NCBI GenBank assembly: GCA_026415315.1
Contig: JAOAHI010000012.1
Span: 1-53,088 of the forward strand
Direction: 5' to 3'
Length of the DNA: 53,088 nucleotides
DNA from: Methylohalobius sp.
Lineage (GTDB): Bacteria > Pseudomonadota > Gammaproteobacteria > Methylococcales > Methylothermaceae
Part shown: positions 30,630-39,527 of the stretch, in pieces
How positions within the stretch are numbered: position 1 is the first letter of the stretch
Layout of the letters: each line of letters starts with the position of its first letter
Program-made: the position numbers and the translations under genes
The notes under the pieces: model-generated
The model's input: the letters and a program-made list of their open reading frames with translations, nothing else
Told to the model about the DNA's origin: nothing
Databases searched by the model: none

Positions 30630-31412
30630 TTAGCCCTCAAAAGCCAAACCAACAATATGGTAACCAGCGTCTACATACAGAACCTCGCCCGTGATCCCGG
30701 AAGCCAAATCTGAACACAAGAAGGCTGCTGTGTTCCCTACCTCCTCGATGGTAACGTTTTTGCGCAAAGGAGAAATCTTCTCAGCCTTGCTCAGCATCTC
30801 GCGGAAATTGCTGATACCCGAAGCTGCTAAGGTACGGATCGGACCGGCCGAGATCGCATTGACCCGAATGCCGGAAGGCCCTAAACAAGCGGCCAAATAG
30901 CGGACATTAGCCTCAAGGCTTGCTTTGGCCACCCCCATCACGTTGTAATTTGGGATTACCCGCTCGGCCCCCAGATAACTCAAAGTCAACAACGCCCCAC
31001 CCGACTTCAGCATGGGCCGCGCCGCCTTGGCCAGCGCGGCAAAACTATACGAACTAATGTCGTGGGCGATACGGAACGACTCGCGATCGATCGAATTGAG
31101 ATAATCCCCCTCTAACGCTTGACGCGGAGCATACGCAACTGAGTGGACAATGCCGTCCAGACCGTCCCAATGCCGGCCTAAGTAATCGAAAACCCGCTGG
31201 ATTTCCTCGTCGTGGCTAACGTCGCAGGCGCACACCAAGCTACTCCCGCATTCGGCGGCAAGCACCTCCACCCTCTCTTTGAGCTTGTCGTTTTGATACG
31301 TAAAAGCCAAGTGCGCCCCCTCCCGACACATAGCCTGGGCGATTCCCCAGGCGATCGAGCGGTTGCTGGCAAGTCCGACGATCAAAACCTTCTTACCCTG
31401 CATGAATCCCAT
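30630..31412 (-). CDS. fabI: Enoyl-ACP reductase (NADH)
   Basis: 260 residues, short-chain dehydrogenase fold with the FabI variation: [15 protein letters not shown] for NAD+, and the catalytic Y-x6-K in [18 protein letters not shown]. It closes very like E. coli FabI ([15 protein letters not shown]). It reduces enoyl-ACP in fatty acid elongation and is the triclosan target in the family. ATG at 31412 ([13 protein letters not shown]) is chosen over 31436 because it matches family N-termini. Confidence 0.97.
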   Translation of the reverse strand: MGFMQGKKVLIVGLASNRSIAWGIAQAMCREGAHLAFTYQNDKLKERVEVLAAECGSSLVCACDVSHDEEIQRVFDYLGRHWDGLDGIVHSVAYAPRQALEGDYLNSIDRESFRIAHDISSYSFAALAKAARPMLKSGGALLTLSYLGAERVIPNYNVMGVAKASLEANVRYLAACLGPSGIRVNAISAGPIRTLAASGISNFREMLSKAEKISPLRKNVTIEEVGNTAAFLCSDLASGITGEVLYVDAGYHIVGLAFEG

Positions 31413-31444
31413 GGCGTACACCCTCTGGCTGCTCAAAGAATTAA

Positions 31445-32368
31445 TTATACCTTGCCTTGAAGCAACTCATACCAGAACGGTAGGCTGATTAAAGACAGTA
31501 ACGTCGTCCCCGTCACCAACAGCGCATATAACCGGCTGTCGAGCCCAAAACGATCACACAGCACAATGCCAAATAACATGCTAGGCATCCCTGCTTCGAG
31601 CACTAAAGCCATTAGCTTGTCGCCTTCGAAATCCAACAATTTACCCAGTCCCAAACCAAACAGCGGCATCAGCACCAATTTGCTTATTGCCACCGCTCCT
31701 AGCAACAACCAGTTACCCCGACGCAAGCTAGCTAAATCCAGGGCTAGCCCTAAGGCAAGCAATATCAATGGCGTTACCGCTCCAGCCAACAACTCAACGA
31801 AACTTAAAGCCCAAGAGGGAAGCTTCCACCCAAACAAGCTCAATCCCACCCCCACGATCATCGCCCACAGCGGTGGCACGCGCAGCAAATCCAACCAGCG
31901 AGGATTATCCAGATGGCGGAGGCCGAACGCCTGCGCCATACCTACCCCCCAAGTTAGCACTAAGGGGGTGCAGGCAAACAGGTCAAGCTGAATCACTAAC
32001 AGCGCGGCCCAATCTCCAAATGTCTGTTGCAGCACCGGCAAGCCCAGGAAAGTAACGTTAGGGAAAACTACCGCCAACCAAACCGCTCCAGCTTGAGGCG
32101 AAGCCAGCTTACACCACCTCAAGCACCCCCCTGCCATCATCCCGCCGAAGCCCACCATTCCAGCTCCATAGAGAGCTATCCAAAGCGTCTCCACACCGAG
32201 CTCAAATTGCCCCATCAACTTCAAAATCAGTCCTGGCAGGAACAGGTAATACACTAAGTGAGTCAAAACCAGGCGGATCTGATCTCCGCCCAAACCCGCC
32301 AAGCGAAGAGACCGCCAAGCGCTTCCGCATAGAATCAACAAAAACATTTGAATCAAGACCTGAGTCAT
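31445..32368 (-). CDS. AEC-family transporter
   Basis: 307 residues, about ten hydrophobic helices, typical length of the auxin efflux carrier family. Helix pairs carry prolines and glycines such as [34 protein letters not shown] and [14 protein letters not shown], in the positions of the inverted-repeat crossover. Bacterial members move malate, malonate or other carboxylates; the substrate here is unknown. Starts 66 bases from the divergent pyrF ATG. Confidence 0.85.
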   Translation of the reverse strand: MTQVLIQMFLLILCGSAWRSLRLAGLGGDQIRLVLTHLVYYLFLPGLILKLMGQFELGVETLWIALYGAGMVGFGGMMAGGCLRWCKLASPQAGAVWLAVVFPNVTFLGLPVLQQTFGDWAALLVIQLDLFACTPLVLTWGVGMAQAFGLRHLDNPRWLDLLRVPPLWAMIVGVGLSLFGWKLPSWALSFVELLAGAVTPLILLALGLALDLASLRRGNWLLLGAVAISKLVLMPLFGLGLGKLLDFEGDKLMALVLEAGMPSMLFGIVLCDRFGLDSRLYALLVTGTTLLSLISLPFWYELLQGKV

Positions 32369-32393
32369 GACTTTTCACTTGCGCCGGTCAGCG

Positions 32394-32421
32394 TTGTATC
32401 ATGGGAGTTCGCTTTCATACT
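32394..32421 (+). promoter_or_regulatory. Candidate promoter for pyrF
   Basis: TTGTAT (32394-32399), 16-base spacer, CATACT (32416-32421), giving a start site a few bases before the pyrF ATG. A second -10-like CATAAT (32429-32434) abuts the ATG itself. By-eye prediction. Confidence 0.35.
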
Positions 32422-32434
32422 GCCAAAGCATAAT

Positions 32435-33181
32435 ATGTTCACTCACCTTAACCTGGCTATCCCACTGCGGGACCGGCTGATCGTCGCCTTAGATTTTCCC
32501 AGCGCCTCGCAAGCTAAGCAGCTGGTCGAGCTCCTGGGAGAGGAGGTGTCCTTTTATAAGGTCGGTCTAGAGCTCTTCATGACCGGGGACTATTTTTCCT
32601 TGCTTGACTGGCTCAACGAGCGCGGCAAAAAGGTTTTCGCCGATCTTAAGCTTTATGACATTCCTGCCACGGTGGAGCGCGCAATCCGCGCTTTGAGCCG
32701 AACCCCAGCACGCTTTGCCACCGTACATGGAGACTTGGCGATCATGGAAGCGGCGGCCTGCGGCAAAGGAGACAACCTACAAGTTTTGGCGGTCACGGTG
32801 CTGACCAGTCTAGACGATAACTCCTTAAAGGAAATGGGTTATGCCGAAGACATAAGCTCTCTTGTGCTCAAGCGCGCCAAACAGGCCCAGCGCGCTGGCT
32901 TAGACGGCGTCATTGCCTCCGGGTTGGAGGCAGGTTTGATTCGCAAAGAAATTGGAGGAGAATTTTTAATCATCACGCCGGGAATTCGTTCAACAGTCGA
33001 CGAGCGCGCTGATCAAAAACGCATCGTCACGCTTGAGCAAGCTTTTCAAAGCGGTGCCGACTACGTGGTAGTGGGCCGTCCAATCCGTAACGCGCAGAAT
33101 CCTAAAGCCGCTGCCCATGCCCTGCAGAGGCAGATTGCGCGCCTTTTTGCCCAAACCTGCAATGCTCTCCCAGGCTCTTGA
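32435..33181 (+). CDS. pyrF: Orotidine 5'-phosphate decarboxylase
   Basis: 248 residues. Catalytic network D70-x-K72-x2-D75 in FADLKLYDIP, with ITPGIRS and YVVVGRPI binding the phosphate. It makes UMP from OMP. The ATG at 32435 is chosen; 29 upstream codons are open but overlap the AEC gene start on the other strand and do not match the family. The 3' end overlaps the next gene by 20 bases. Confidence 0.96.
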   Translation: MFTHLNLAIPLRDRLIVALDFPSASQAKQLVELLGEEVSFYKVGLELFMTGDYFSLLDWLNERGKKVFADLKLYDIPATVERAIRALSRTPARFATVHGDLAIMEAAACGKGDNLQVLAVTVLTSLDDNSLKEMGYAEDISSLVLKRAKQAQRAGLDGVIASGLEAGLIRKEIGGEFLIITPGIRSTVDERADQKRIVTLEQAFQSGADYVVVGRPIRNAQNPKAAAHALQRQIARLFAQTCNALPGS

Positions 33182-34838
33182 TCCTATTTATTTAGTCGCT
33201 GCCACCATGGGGCTATTCTCTAGCTTCCATTGCATAGGCATGTGCGGATCTATTATCGGCACGCTCACTTTGAGCTTGAGCCAAGAAATTCGACAGCATA
33301 AGCCGCGCCTGACGCCTTACGTGCTCAGCTACAACCTTGGCCGCATTGCCAGTTACTGTTTGGCTGGTCTGATCGCTGGTAACCTGCGTTATGCTTTGGA
33401 GCTGCCGTTCGGTAGTCAAGGCTATCGCGTGCTTCAGATTGTCTCTTCAAGCATCATGGCCGGTGCGGGATTTTACATTGCTGGCTGGTTTCCAAGGTTT
33501 GCTTATCTAGAGAAGCTAGGCAGCCGACTTTGGCGGCTGATCGAGCCGTTAGGCCGAAAGATTCTGCCGGTGGCGAATCTATCGCAAGCGTTTTTGTTTG
33601 GTACCGTCTGGGGCTGGTTGCCGTGCGGCTTGGTCTATACTGCCCTGACACTAGCAGCCACAGCTGGCAATCCAACTCGCGGCGCCTTGACTATGGCTGC
33701 ATTCGGGGCAGGCACTTTACCTGCGGTAATGGGGGTCGGTATAATGACCAACTGGATGGTGCGCCTTGCCAGACTGCGCAAATTCCGAGTCTATACCGGA
33801 ATATTCGTAGTCTTACTGGCGCTTTTGGCCGCCTTTCCTAGGTTGAATCCGTGGGTTATGCAGCAGATAAAAAAGAACGGAGCAGAGATAATGGACAAGT
33901 TCAAATCGCTGATTGGCCAGGCGCCTAATTTTGAGGCCGTCCTGCGGGCTGCCAAGATGGTAGCCACGACAGACGTCACAGTGTTGATTATGGGCGAGAC
34001 CGGTACGGGCAAAGAAATGCTCGCCCAAGCGATTAAAGAATCCAGCCCTCGCGCCGCTCAGCCCTTTATTGCCATCAATTGCGCTGCCCTCCCGGAGTCG
34101 CTAGCTGAATCTGAGTTGTTCGGCCACCGCAAAGGCGCTTTTACCGGTGCAGTCACCAATCAGATAGGCAAGCTTCAAGCCGCCGATAGAGGTACGGTCT
34201 TTCTCGATGAAGTCGACTCCATGCCCTATCCCTTGCAAGGAAAGTTGCTGCGCTTTCTAGAGACAGGTGAATGCCAGCCGGTGGGGGCAACCAACACCGA
34301 ACGGGTGGATGTGCGCATCATCGCCGCCACCAACGCCGACTTGGAGCAAAAGATTCAGCGCGGGGAGTTCCGCAAAGACTTATATTACCGATTGAACGTA
34401 GTTCCGTTAGAAATACCACCTCTGCGCGAGCGCAAAGAGGACATTGCTCTGCTCGTGCAGCACTTCATGCAGCGTGCCGCTCAAGACTATTCTCTAGAAC
34501 CAGCGAGCTTTTCCAAGTCCGCCATGCAATCTTTAATAAATTATGACTGGCCCGGCAACGTCAGGGAACTGCGTAACCTGTGCGAACGGCTGGCGATTCT
34601 CCTTCCTGGCAGCACGATCGAGTCAAGTAACTTACCGCAAGAGATTTTTGCTACGCCGACGCGACGCTTGAGCGGAATTACCTTACCGCCTACGGGTTTG
34701 TCCTTAGAGCAAGTGGAAATCGAGTTGATCCGCCAAGCCCTAGCTCGCACAGGTGGTAATCGTACCCGGTCGGCCAGGCTTTTGGGGATTAGCCGGGACA
34801 CTCTGCTTTATCGGATGCAGAAATACGGCATCAGTTAG
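33162..34838 (+). CDS. TauE/SafE-type membrane protein fused to a sigma-54 activator
   Basis: One open frame of 558 residues holds two usually separate proteins. Residues 1 to about 235 are a six-helix membrane domain of the UreH/TauE/SafE type, with HCIGMCG near residue 19 and [13 protein letters not shown] in the second half (possible metal- or sulfur-related transport). From residue 244 ([18 protein letters not shown]) it is a sigma-54 activator: Walker A GETGTGKE 278-285, the sigma-54 contact loop GAFTGA 325-330, Walker [17 protein letters not shown], and a Fis-type helix-turn-helix at the end. There is no receiver domain. The internal ATG at 33891 has its own GGAG eight bases upstream, so the activator could also be made alone (315 residues). 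The junction carries an A6 run; see separate entry. Overlaps pyrF by 20 bases and argG tail-to-tail by eight. Confidence 0.85.
   Translation: MLSQALDPIYLVAATMGLFSSFHCIGMCGSIIGTLTLSLSQEIRQHKPRLTPYVLSYNLGRIASYCLAGLIAGNLRYALELPFGSQGYRVLQIVSSSIMAGAGFYIAGWFPRFAYLEKLGSRLWRLIEPLGRKILPVANLSQAFLFGTVWGWLPCGLVYTALTLAATAGNPTRGALTMAAFGAGTLPAVMGVGIMTNWMVRLARLRKFRVYTGIFVVLLALLAAFPRLNPWVMQQIKKNGAEIMDKFKSLIGQAPNFEAVLRAAKMVATTDVTVLIMGETGTGKEMLAQAIKESSPRAAQPFIAINCAALPESLAESELFGHRKGAFTGAVTNQIGKLQAADRGTVFLDEVDSMPYPLQGKLLRFLETGECQPVGATNTERVDVRIIAATNADLEQKIQRGEFRKDLYYRLNVVPLEIPPLRERKEDIALLVQHFMQRAAQDYSLEPASFSKSAMQSLINYDWPGNVRELRNLCERLAILLPGSTIESSNLPQEIFATPTRRLSGITLPPTGLSLEQVEIELIRQALARTGGNRTRSARLLGISRDTLLYRMQKYGIS
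33869..33893 (+). promoter_or_regulatory. A6 run with slippery heptamer, and internal start, at the fusion junction
   Basis: Codons ATA AAA AAG place the heptamer A AAA AAG (33869-33875) in the correct phase for -1 slippage, as in dnaX. With one A fewer, the membrane protein would end at TAA (33889-33891) overlapping the ATG (33891-33893) as TAATG, after GGAG at 33879-33882. The fused reading holds for the six As as given. Confidence 0.6.
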
Positions 34839-36054
34839 AAAAACGTATTCCCTTGCGGGCTGCCATCTTCAGCCGCAGCCCGCAAAGCTTGATGAAACCG
34901 TCGGCATCTTTTTGGTTATAGGCGCCTGCGTCGTCTTCAAACGTGGCGATAGCTGCATCAAACAAGCTATTATCGGACTTACGCCCCACTACTATCACAT
35001 TACCCTTGTAGAGCTTAAGCCTTACTGTGCCAGTGACCATAGCTTGGGATTCGTCAATCAGTCTCTGCAATAGCTTGCGCTCCGGGCTCCACCAGTAACC
35101 ATTGTAAATCAGGCTGGCATAGCGCGGCATCAGCTCATCCTTAAGGTGAGCTACCTCCCGGTCCAAAGTGATAGACTCGATCGCACGATGGGCCTTGAGC
35201 AAGATGGTTCCGCCTGGAGTCTCATAGCAACCTCGCGACTTGATCCCTACATAGCGATTCTCGACCAAATCCAGCCGCCCGATACCGTGCTTGCTTCCCA
35301 GCTGGTTTAAAGTTTCAAGCACTTGAACCGGAGTTTTGGGCTCGCCATTGATGGCCACTACGTCTCCTTGAGCAAACTCAAGCTCTATGTAGGCCGGAGC
35401 ATCGGGAGCCTTTTCTGGCGCTACTGTCCAACGCCACATGTCCTCTTCCGGCTCGGCCCACGGGTCCTCTAACCTTCCCCCTTCATAGGAAATGTGCAGG
35501 AGGTTTGCATCCATAGAATAAGGCGACCCTCCCGTGCGCTTTTTTTCGATTGGGATACCGTGCGCCTCGGCATAAGCCAAAAGCTTCTCGCGCGAGGTCA
35601 AATCCCACTCCCGCCACGGAGCGATGATCTTGATGTCGGGATTAAGCGCATAGGCTCCCAGCTCGAAACGGACCTGGTCGTTGCCTTTGCCGGTTGCCCC
35701 ATGGGCGATGGCATCGGCACCGACGGTGTGGGCAATCTCCACTAAACGTTTGGCGATCAAAGGCCGGGCAATGGAAGTGCCGAGCAAATACTCGCCCTCA
35801 TAGACAGCGTTCGCGCGAAACATGGGGAAAACAAAATCGCGAGCGAACTCCTCTTTGAGGTCTTCGATGAAAATCTGCTTTGCCCCTAAAGCCACCGCTT
35901 TCTCTCGCGCGGGCTCTAGTTCCTCTCCCTGGCCGATGTCGGCGGTGAAAGTGACTACTTCACAGCCGTACGTTTGCTGCAGCCATTTGAGGATTACTGA
36001 AGTATCTAATCCCCCAGAATAAGCCAAAACAACTTTGTTGACCTTGCTCGCCAT
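34831..36054 (-). CDS. argG: Argininosuccinate synthase
   Basis: 407 residues. ATP pyrophosphatase P-loop AYSGGLDTS at residues 11-19; [33 protein letters not shown] and [17 protein letters not shown] are typical. It joins citrulline and aspartate in arginine synthesis. It stands alone with a TATAAT at 36079-36084 upstream; its end overlaps the sigma-54 activator end on the other strand. Confidence 0.97.
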   Translation of the reverse strand: MASKVNKVVLAYSGGLDTSVILKWLQQTYGCEVVTFTADIGQGEELEPAREKAVALGAKQIFIEDLKEEFARDFVFPMFRANAVYEGEYLLGTSIARPLIAKRLVEIAHTVGADAIAHGATGKGNDQVRFELGAYALNPDIKIIAPWREWDLTSREKLLAYAEAHGIPIEKKRTGGSPYSMDANLLHISYEGGRLEDPWAEPEEDMWRWTVAPEKAPDAPAYIELEFAQGDVVAINGEPKTPVQVLETLNQLGSKHGIGRLDLVENRYVGIKSRGCYETPGGTILLKAHRAIESITLDREVAHLKDELMPRYASLIYNGYWWSPERKLLQRLIDESQAMVTGTVRLKLYKGNVIVVGRKSDNSLFDAAIATFEDDAGAYNQKDADGFIKLCGLRLKMAARKGIRFSN

Positions 36055-36078
36055 CGTTTAATCACTGCTTTTAAACTC

Positions 36079-36084
36079 ATTATA
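36079..36084 (-). promoter_or_regulatory. -10 element of argG
   Basis: Perfect TATAAT on the minus strand, 25 bases before the argG ATG. The region where a -35 would lie is the stem of the terminator of the upstream gene, and only a weak GTCTTG is available there. Confidence 0.45.
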
Positions 36085-36085
36085 C

Positions 36086-36110
36086 AAAAAAGGCCGCCTT
36101 CAAGACGGCC
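36086..36110 (-). terminator. Intrinsic terminator after the coiled-coil gene
   Basis: On the minus strand GGCCGTC, loop TTGAA, GGCGGCC (seven pairs, one G-T), then TTTTTT. It ends 24 bases after the stop of the 87-residue gene and runs straight into the argG -10. Confidence 0.85.
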
Positions 36111-36133
36111 GTGCCGAGCCATGAAATTGTGCC

Positions 36134-36397
36134 TTATGTCAGGCGTTCGCGGATCCGTAAATAGGCGTTTTTCAACTCCTCGCCAACTACTTTTGCTGAC
36201 TTGAGCAAATCATCGGCCACTTCTTTCGTGTCCTGCAACGCCTCATCTGCCCTAGCCTTGAACTTTTCCCACTGCTCTTCCGCCTTCTCCCACTCCTGCT
36301 GCACCTCGAGCTTGGCCAGATGGATCCTCACCCTTAACTCGTCCCGCTCTTGTCTTAAGTTCTCCAGCAGACGGCTGACATCGTCTCTCCATTCCAT
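36134..36397 (-). CDS. Small coiled-coil protein
   Basis: 87 residues, almost entirely charged helix (Glu, Lys, Arg, Gln, Ala) with heptad-like spacing from about residue 8 to 75, no cysteine and no membrane segment. Not recognised. The ATG at 36397 sits six bases after GGAG; the ATG at 36403 touches it. It has its own terminator. The AT-rich 60 bases upstream carry two 15-base near-identical direct repeats (CTTAAATCTCAAAAA type, 36434-36463). Confidence 0.65.
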   Translation of the reverse strand: MEWRDDVSRLLENLRQERDELRVRIHLAKLEVQQEWEKAEEQWEKFKARADEALQDTKEVADDLLKSAKVVGEELKNAYLRIRERLT

Positions 36398-36457
36398 TTT
36401 CATCTCCTCTTAGCTTAGAGTAAATTTTAATACCTTAAATCTCAAAAACTTAAATTC

Positions 36458-36658
36458 TCAAAGATCGCTCAGATCGAAATCATCACCTATTTGCTCGCGC
36501 AGTCGCTTTAACTCTAAGTAACGTTCCACTCGCCGGCGGGCAGCAAGCTTTTCCCGATCTCGACGCCAAGCAGAGAACAGCTCATCCATTTCCCTCTCTG
36601 CTCCGTCCTCAGCTCCAAGGTCTTGATTATCTTGAAACCTATGTTCCTGATCCACCAT
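36458..36658 (-). CDS. Small acidic/basic protein, PA3496-like
   Basis: 66 residues. An acidic first half is followed by RRRVERYLELKRLREQIGDDFDLSDL, which resembles the C-terminal motif of the PA3496 family of putative envelope-integrity proteins (basic helix then DD-F/Y-D). The match is by eye and short. AGAGG lies seven bases before the ATG. It lies 60 bases upstream of the coiled-coil gene on the same strand, so the two may form an operon. Confidence 0.5.
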   Translation of the reverse strand: MVDQEHRFQDNQDLGAEDGAEREMDELFSAWRRDREKLAARRRVERYLELKRLREQIGDDFDLSDL

Positions 36659-36791
36659 ATTGCAGCCTCTTCAAGAAGATCGTTATAACTTGAAAGCGAG
36701 CTATTAGACCTGCCCAACTAAGCAAGTTTCTCCCCATCCGACAAGATTTTTTATAGAATTTGCCATAGTATCTCAAATCGAGCAAGGATGT

Positions 36792-37352
36792 ATGCCGTCT
36801 TATCGCACGCTATGCTTTTCCCTGGTCGTGTGCCTTGGGTTGCTAGCTCCGACTGCAAATTTGCTACCTAAGGAGGCTGATATGGCTTTTATACTCTCTT
36901 CCCCTGCTTTCCCCCACCACGGGAAAATCCCGGCTAAATATACTTGTGACGGCGATGACGTCTCACCCCCTCTTACCTGGTCCAATCCTCCACGAGGCAC
37001 TCAAAGCTTTGCCTTAATCGTGGACGATCCCGATGCACCAGACCCCCGCGCGCCGAAGATGACCTGGGTACATTGGTTGCTGTACAACCTGCCGCCCGAC
37101 TCAACGGAGTTGCCGGAAGGTATCACCCAGCTTCCTGCCGGAACAAAAGAGGGAGTCAATGATTGGAAACGAACTGGTTACGGTGGCCCCTGTCCGCCCA
37201 TCGGCGAGCATCGCTACTTCTTTAAGCTCTATGCGCTGGATACGGTTCTACCGGATCTGGGCCACCCCACCAAACGCCAGTTGGAGCAGGCGATGGAAAA
37301 ACATGTGCTGGCAGAAACTACCCTGATCGGGACTTACTCACGCAGCCGATAA
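36792..37352 (+). CDS. YbhB/YbcL family (PEBP-like) protein
   Basis: 186 residues from ATG 36792. The PEBP fold is clear: FPHHGKIPAKYTCDGDDVSPPLTWSNPP, DDPDAPDPRAPKMTWVHWLLYNLP and GYGGPCPPIGEHRYFFKLYALD. Family members are related to Raf-kinase-inhibitor/PEBP proteins; the ligand in bacteria is unknown. The first 30 residues read as a signal peptide (CFSLVVCLGLLAPTANLL), which would place it in the periplasm. A second ATG at 36882 is preceded by a perfect AAGGAGG and would give a 156-residue cytoplasmic form. Both starts are possible. Confidence 0.88.
   Translation: MPSYRTLCFSLVVCLGLLAPTANLLPKEADMAFILSSPAFPHHGKIPAKYTCDGDDVSPPLTWSNPPRGTQSFALIVDDPDAPDPRAPKMTWVHWLLYNLPPDSTELPEGITQLPAGTKEGVNDWKRTGYGGPCPPIGEHRYFFKLYALDTVLPDLGHPTKRQLEQAMEKHVLAETTLIGTYSRSR
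36869..36876 (+). promoter_or_regulatory. Strong internal ribosome site in the YbhB-like gene
   Basis: TAAGGAGG followed by five bases and the ATG at 36882, far better than the site before 36792 (AAGGA three bases away). It decides whether the protein keeps its signal peptide. Confidence 0.6.
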
Positions 37353-37373
37353 CTTTATAAATCCCCAAATCCA

Positions 37374-38816
37374 ATGCAACCTATCGCCTCTATTGGGTGG
37401 CAGACGCTGCTTTTCGCCTACGCCTTTTTTGCGAGCGTCTGTTTCCAGGTTCTCCTACCCGAGGTCAAAATTACCTGGGTTTTATATGCTAACCTGGCCC
37501 TTGTCTGTTGCTGGCGTTATCTGACCAGGCTTTGGCGCACCACCTGGGATTTTCTTTGCAGGCATTCGGCGCTGTCCGCACGCCTCAAGATCACCACCGA
37601 TGGATGGCAGGCACTCCTTCTGGCCTATGCCATTTTTCTGGGTGTTTGCTTACTAGTCGTCGTCCATGGCAAAAAAATCTGGACCCTGTATGCCGCCCTG
37701 ATTATCCCATGGTCGTGGCGGTATTTGCCCGAACTTTGGAATACAGTCGCAACGAGCCGGCTTTACCGGTCCATTCTGCTCTACTTAGGATTTTTGCTGG
37801 CAAGCATATTCTGGTCTCCGGAGATAGAACCGAAAGCCGTGCTTTCGACCTTGGCGAGTGCCATTACGATCGCTCATTTCCTCCTACTCACCGCAGGTCT
37901 TCGAGCCCGCCATCCGGAGGCCTTCGACCTTTACCTTGGCCGGCTGTGCTTCTTAGCCGCTTCCTCCGCCATTTTGGTCATCGCGGCGTGGTATAGCCAA
38001 TATCCCTTTCCGCAGTCGCGTATGGAAGGCTTTGGATACTTGGACAATCCCATCCAAGGTGCCGCCGTTTTCGGTACATTCGCGGTGATAGCCTGGCATC
38101 GGATGATACATTCCTCCTCCCGCCTCGGCTATGGTTTGGTATTCGCGGCGGTTTTGGCCTACGTCTGTTTGAGCTGGACCCGAAGCGTGCTGATTGCGAT
38201 AGGGGCAAGCCTGGTTTTCCTCACGGCGATGCAACTCAACCGGCAGACGCTGCTTTCCCTGAGTCTGGTGGGATCGGCAATGCTGGTTCTGGGCAGCCTG
38301 TCACCCGAGCTGACGGCCAAACTGACGCGTCCGGAACCTTATCGGCCCTACATCTGGATAGATGCTTTGACTGAGGCGATCCGGCATCCCTGGTTTGGAC
38401 AGGGATACTTTGCCGACCCCAGCGGAGTTGCCGAACTGGCCGACGGCAGCCTGTACCGCTATACTCATTCCCATAGCTTTTTCATCGAAAACCTAAGGAT
38501 CGGCGGAATCGTCGGGTTGGGGCTGGCAGTCTGGCTATCGGGTTACAGTTTGTATCAAACCTTTAAAAGAGGCATCGTAGCCGGAAATTTTTTGCCGCTT
38601 GCGCTCCTGATTTACGGTTTTCTCTGTATTGCACCGAACGGCTGGGAACTCTTGCCGGGAGTCAGAATAAAAGAAGTCTGGATGATGTTTTGGCTTCCCC
38701 TTGGGTTTGCCGTCAGTGAAGAACTTCGACTTGTATCCGCGCTCACTGGGGTACAGCCCACATCACCAGCGTTTTGCGAAGCGCCGGATAGCGATCCTGC
38801 ATCCAGAAAGCGATAA
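37374..38816 (+). CDS. O-antigen ligase-like membrane protein
   Basis: 480 residues, about 12 hydrophobic segments with a large hydrophilic loop near residues 315-375 containing RPYIWIDALTEAIRHPWFGQGYF and HSHSFFIENL, the layout of the WaaL/Wzy O-antigen ligase family (the H-S-H-S-F motif is typical). Such proteins join a lipid-linked glycan to lipid A core or polymerise it. Unusually, residues 8-54 and 77-122 are similar to each other (GWQTLLFAYAFFASVC and GWQALLLAYAIFLGVC; LYA...WRYL...LW in both), pointing to an internal duplication of the first helices. The last 24 codons overlap the convergent methyltransferase gene. Confidence 0.8.
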   Translation: MQPIASIGWQTLLFAYAFFASVCFQVLLPEVKITWVLYANLALVCCWRYLTRLWRTTWDFLCRHSALSARLKITTDGWQALLLAYAIFLGVCLLVVVHGKKIWTLYAALIIPWSWRYLPELWNTVATSRLYRSILLYLGFLLASIFWSPEIEPKAVLSTLASAITIAHFLLLTAGLRARHPEAFDLYLGRLCFLAASSAILVIAAWYSQYPFPQSRMEGFGYLDNPIQGAAVFGTFAVIAWHRMIHSSSRLGYGLVFAAVLAYVCLSWTRSVLIAIGASLVFLTAMQLNRQTLLSLSLVGSAMLVLGSLSPELTAKLTRPEPYRPYIWIDALTEAIRHPWFGQGYFADPSGVAELADGSLYRYTHSHSFFIENLRIGGIVGLGLAVWLSGYSLYQTFKRGIVAGNFLPLALLIYGFLCIAPNGWELLPGVRIKEVWMMFWLPLGFAVSEELRLVSALTGVQPTSPAFCEAPDSDPASRKR

Positions 38817-39516
38817 GCTTTTCAGCTTTGCGCCTGCGGTAAAAAGATTTCCAGATTGGCGGGCGGCGAACTGGCAAAAGGCTCATGAAATGAAATGCTT
38901 TAGGAGTAAAACCTGCTCGGATCAGCACCTTTGCCAGGGTGTAAGGGGTGAACCAATAACGGTGATCCGTATTGATACGCTCCTCCCCCCGCAGCGCATA
39001 GCGCAAGTTGTCCCAGGCGAACGCGTTGGGCACGGTGGCGAGCAGACTGCCGATACAGCCGCCATAGCGCCGGCGAACACCGGTAAGGAACGCAACCGGG
39101 TCGTCGAGATGCTCGATCACCTCACCGAGTAGCAAAACGTCCCAATGTCGATTCTGCAAAGCCGGCACATCCTCTGCGGCCAAGTCCGCACAATAAACCT
39201 GGCTTAACCCCAAGGTTTCGGCAAGATATTTGATTCCTTGTGCATCGATGTCCACCCCCGCGCAGGTGGAGGCAATTCTCGCCAGCTTTTGGTGCAACCA
39301 GGCATCCTTGGCCATTCGTGCGGCGGCATTCTCAGGGCCGTGGTCTACGCAGCCGACGTGAATCACGGAACGTCCCGCAAGCACTTTCTCTAGATAAGCA
39401 GCTCGTCCTATCCACCAGGGCAGAAGCGGTTCTCTCTCCTCGAAAAAAGGAATCCGAAGGTTGTCTGAAAACGACTCTCCGCGAAGGTAAGGCAGGACCT
39501 CGGCAAAAAAACGCAT
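38743..39516 (-). CDS. Class I SAM-dependent methyltransferase
   Basis: 257 residues. Motif I reads VIHVGCVDHGPEN near residue 50, an acidic GVDIDAQG follows as motif II, and GEVIEHLDDP near residue 131 is the usual motif of the Methyltransf_11/23 group. Substrate unknown; next to a glycosyltransferase it probably methylates a sugar or a glycolipid. Its 3' end overlaps the O-antigen-ligase-like gene by 74 bases on the other strand, which is a lot. Starts 11 bases after the glycosyltransferase stop. Confidence 0.8.
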   Translation of the reverse strand: MRFFAEVLPYLRGESFSDNLRIPFFEEREPLLPWWIGRAAYLEKVLAGRSVIHVGCVDHGPENAAARMAKDAWLHQKLARIASTCAGVDIDAQGIKYLAETLGLSQVYCADLAAEDVPALQNRHWDVLLLGEVIEHLDDPVAFLTGVRRRYGGCIGSLLATVPNAFAWDNLRYALRGEERINTDHRYWFTPYTLAKVLIRAGFTPKAFHFMSLLPVRRPPIWKSFYRRRKAEKLIAFWMQDRYPALRKTLVMWAVPQ

Positions 39517-39527
39517 CAGTCAGAGCT

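Noticed and set aside
37508-37996. Long second frame inside the O-antigen-ligase-like gene
   Set aside because: No motif and entirely inside a gene with clear membrane-protein signature.
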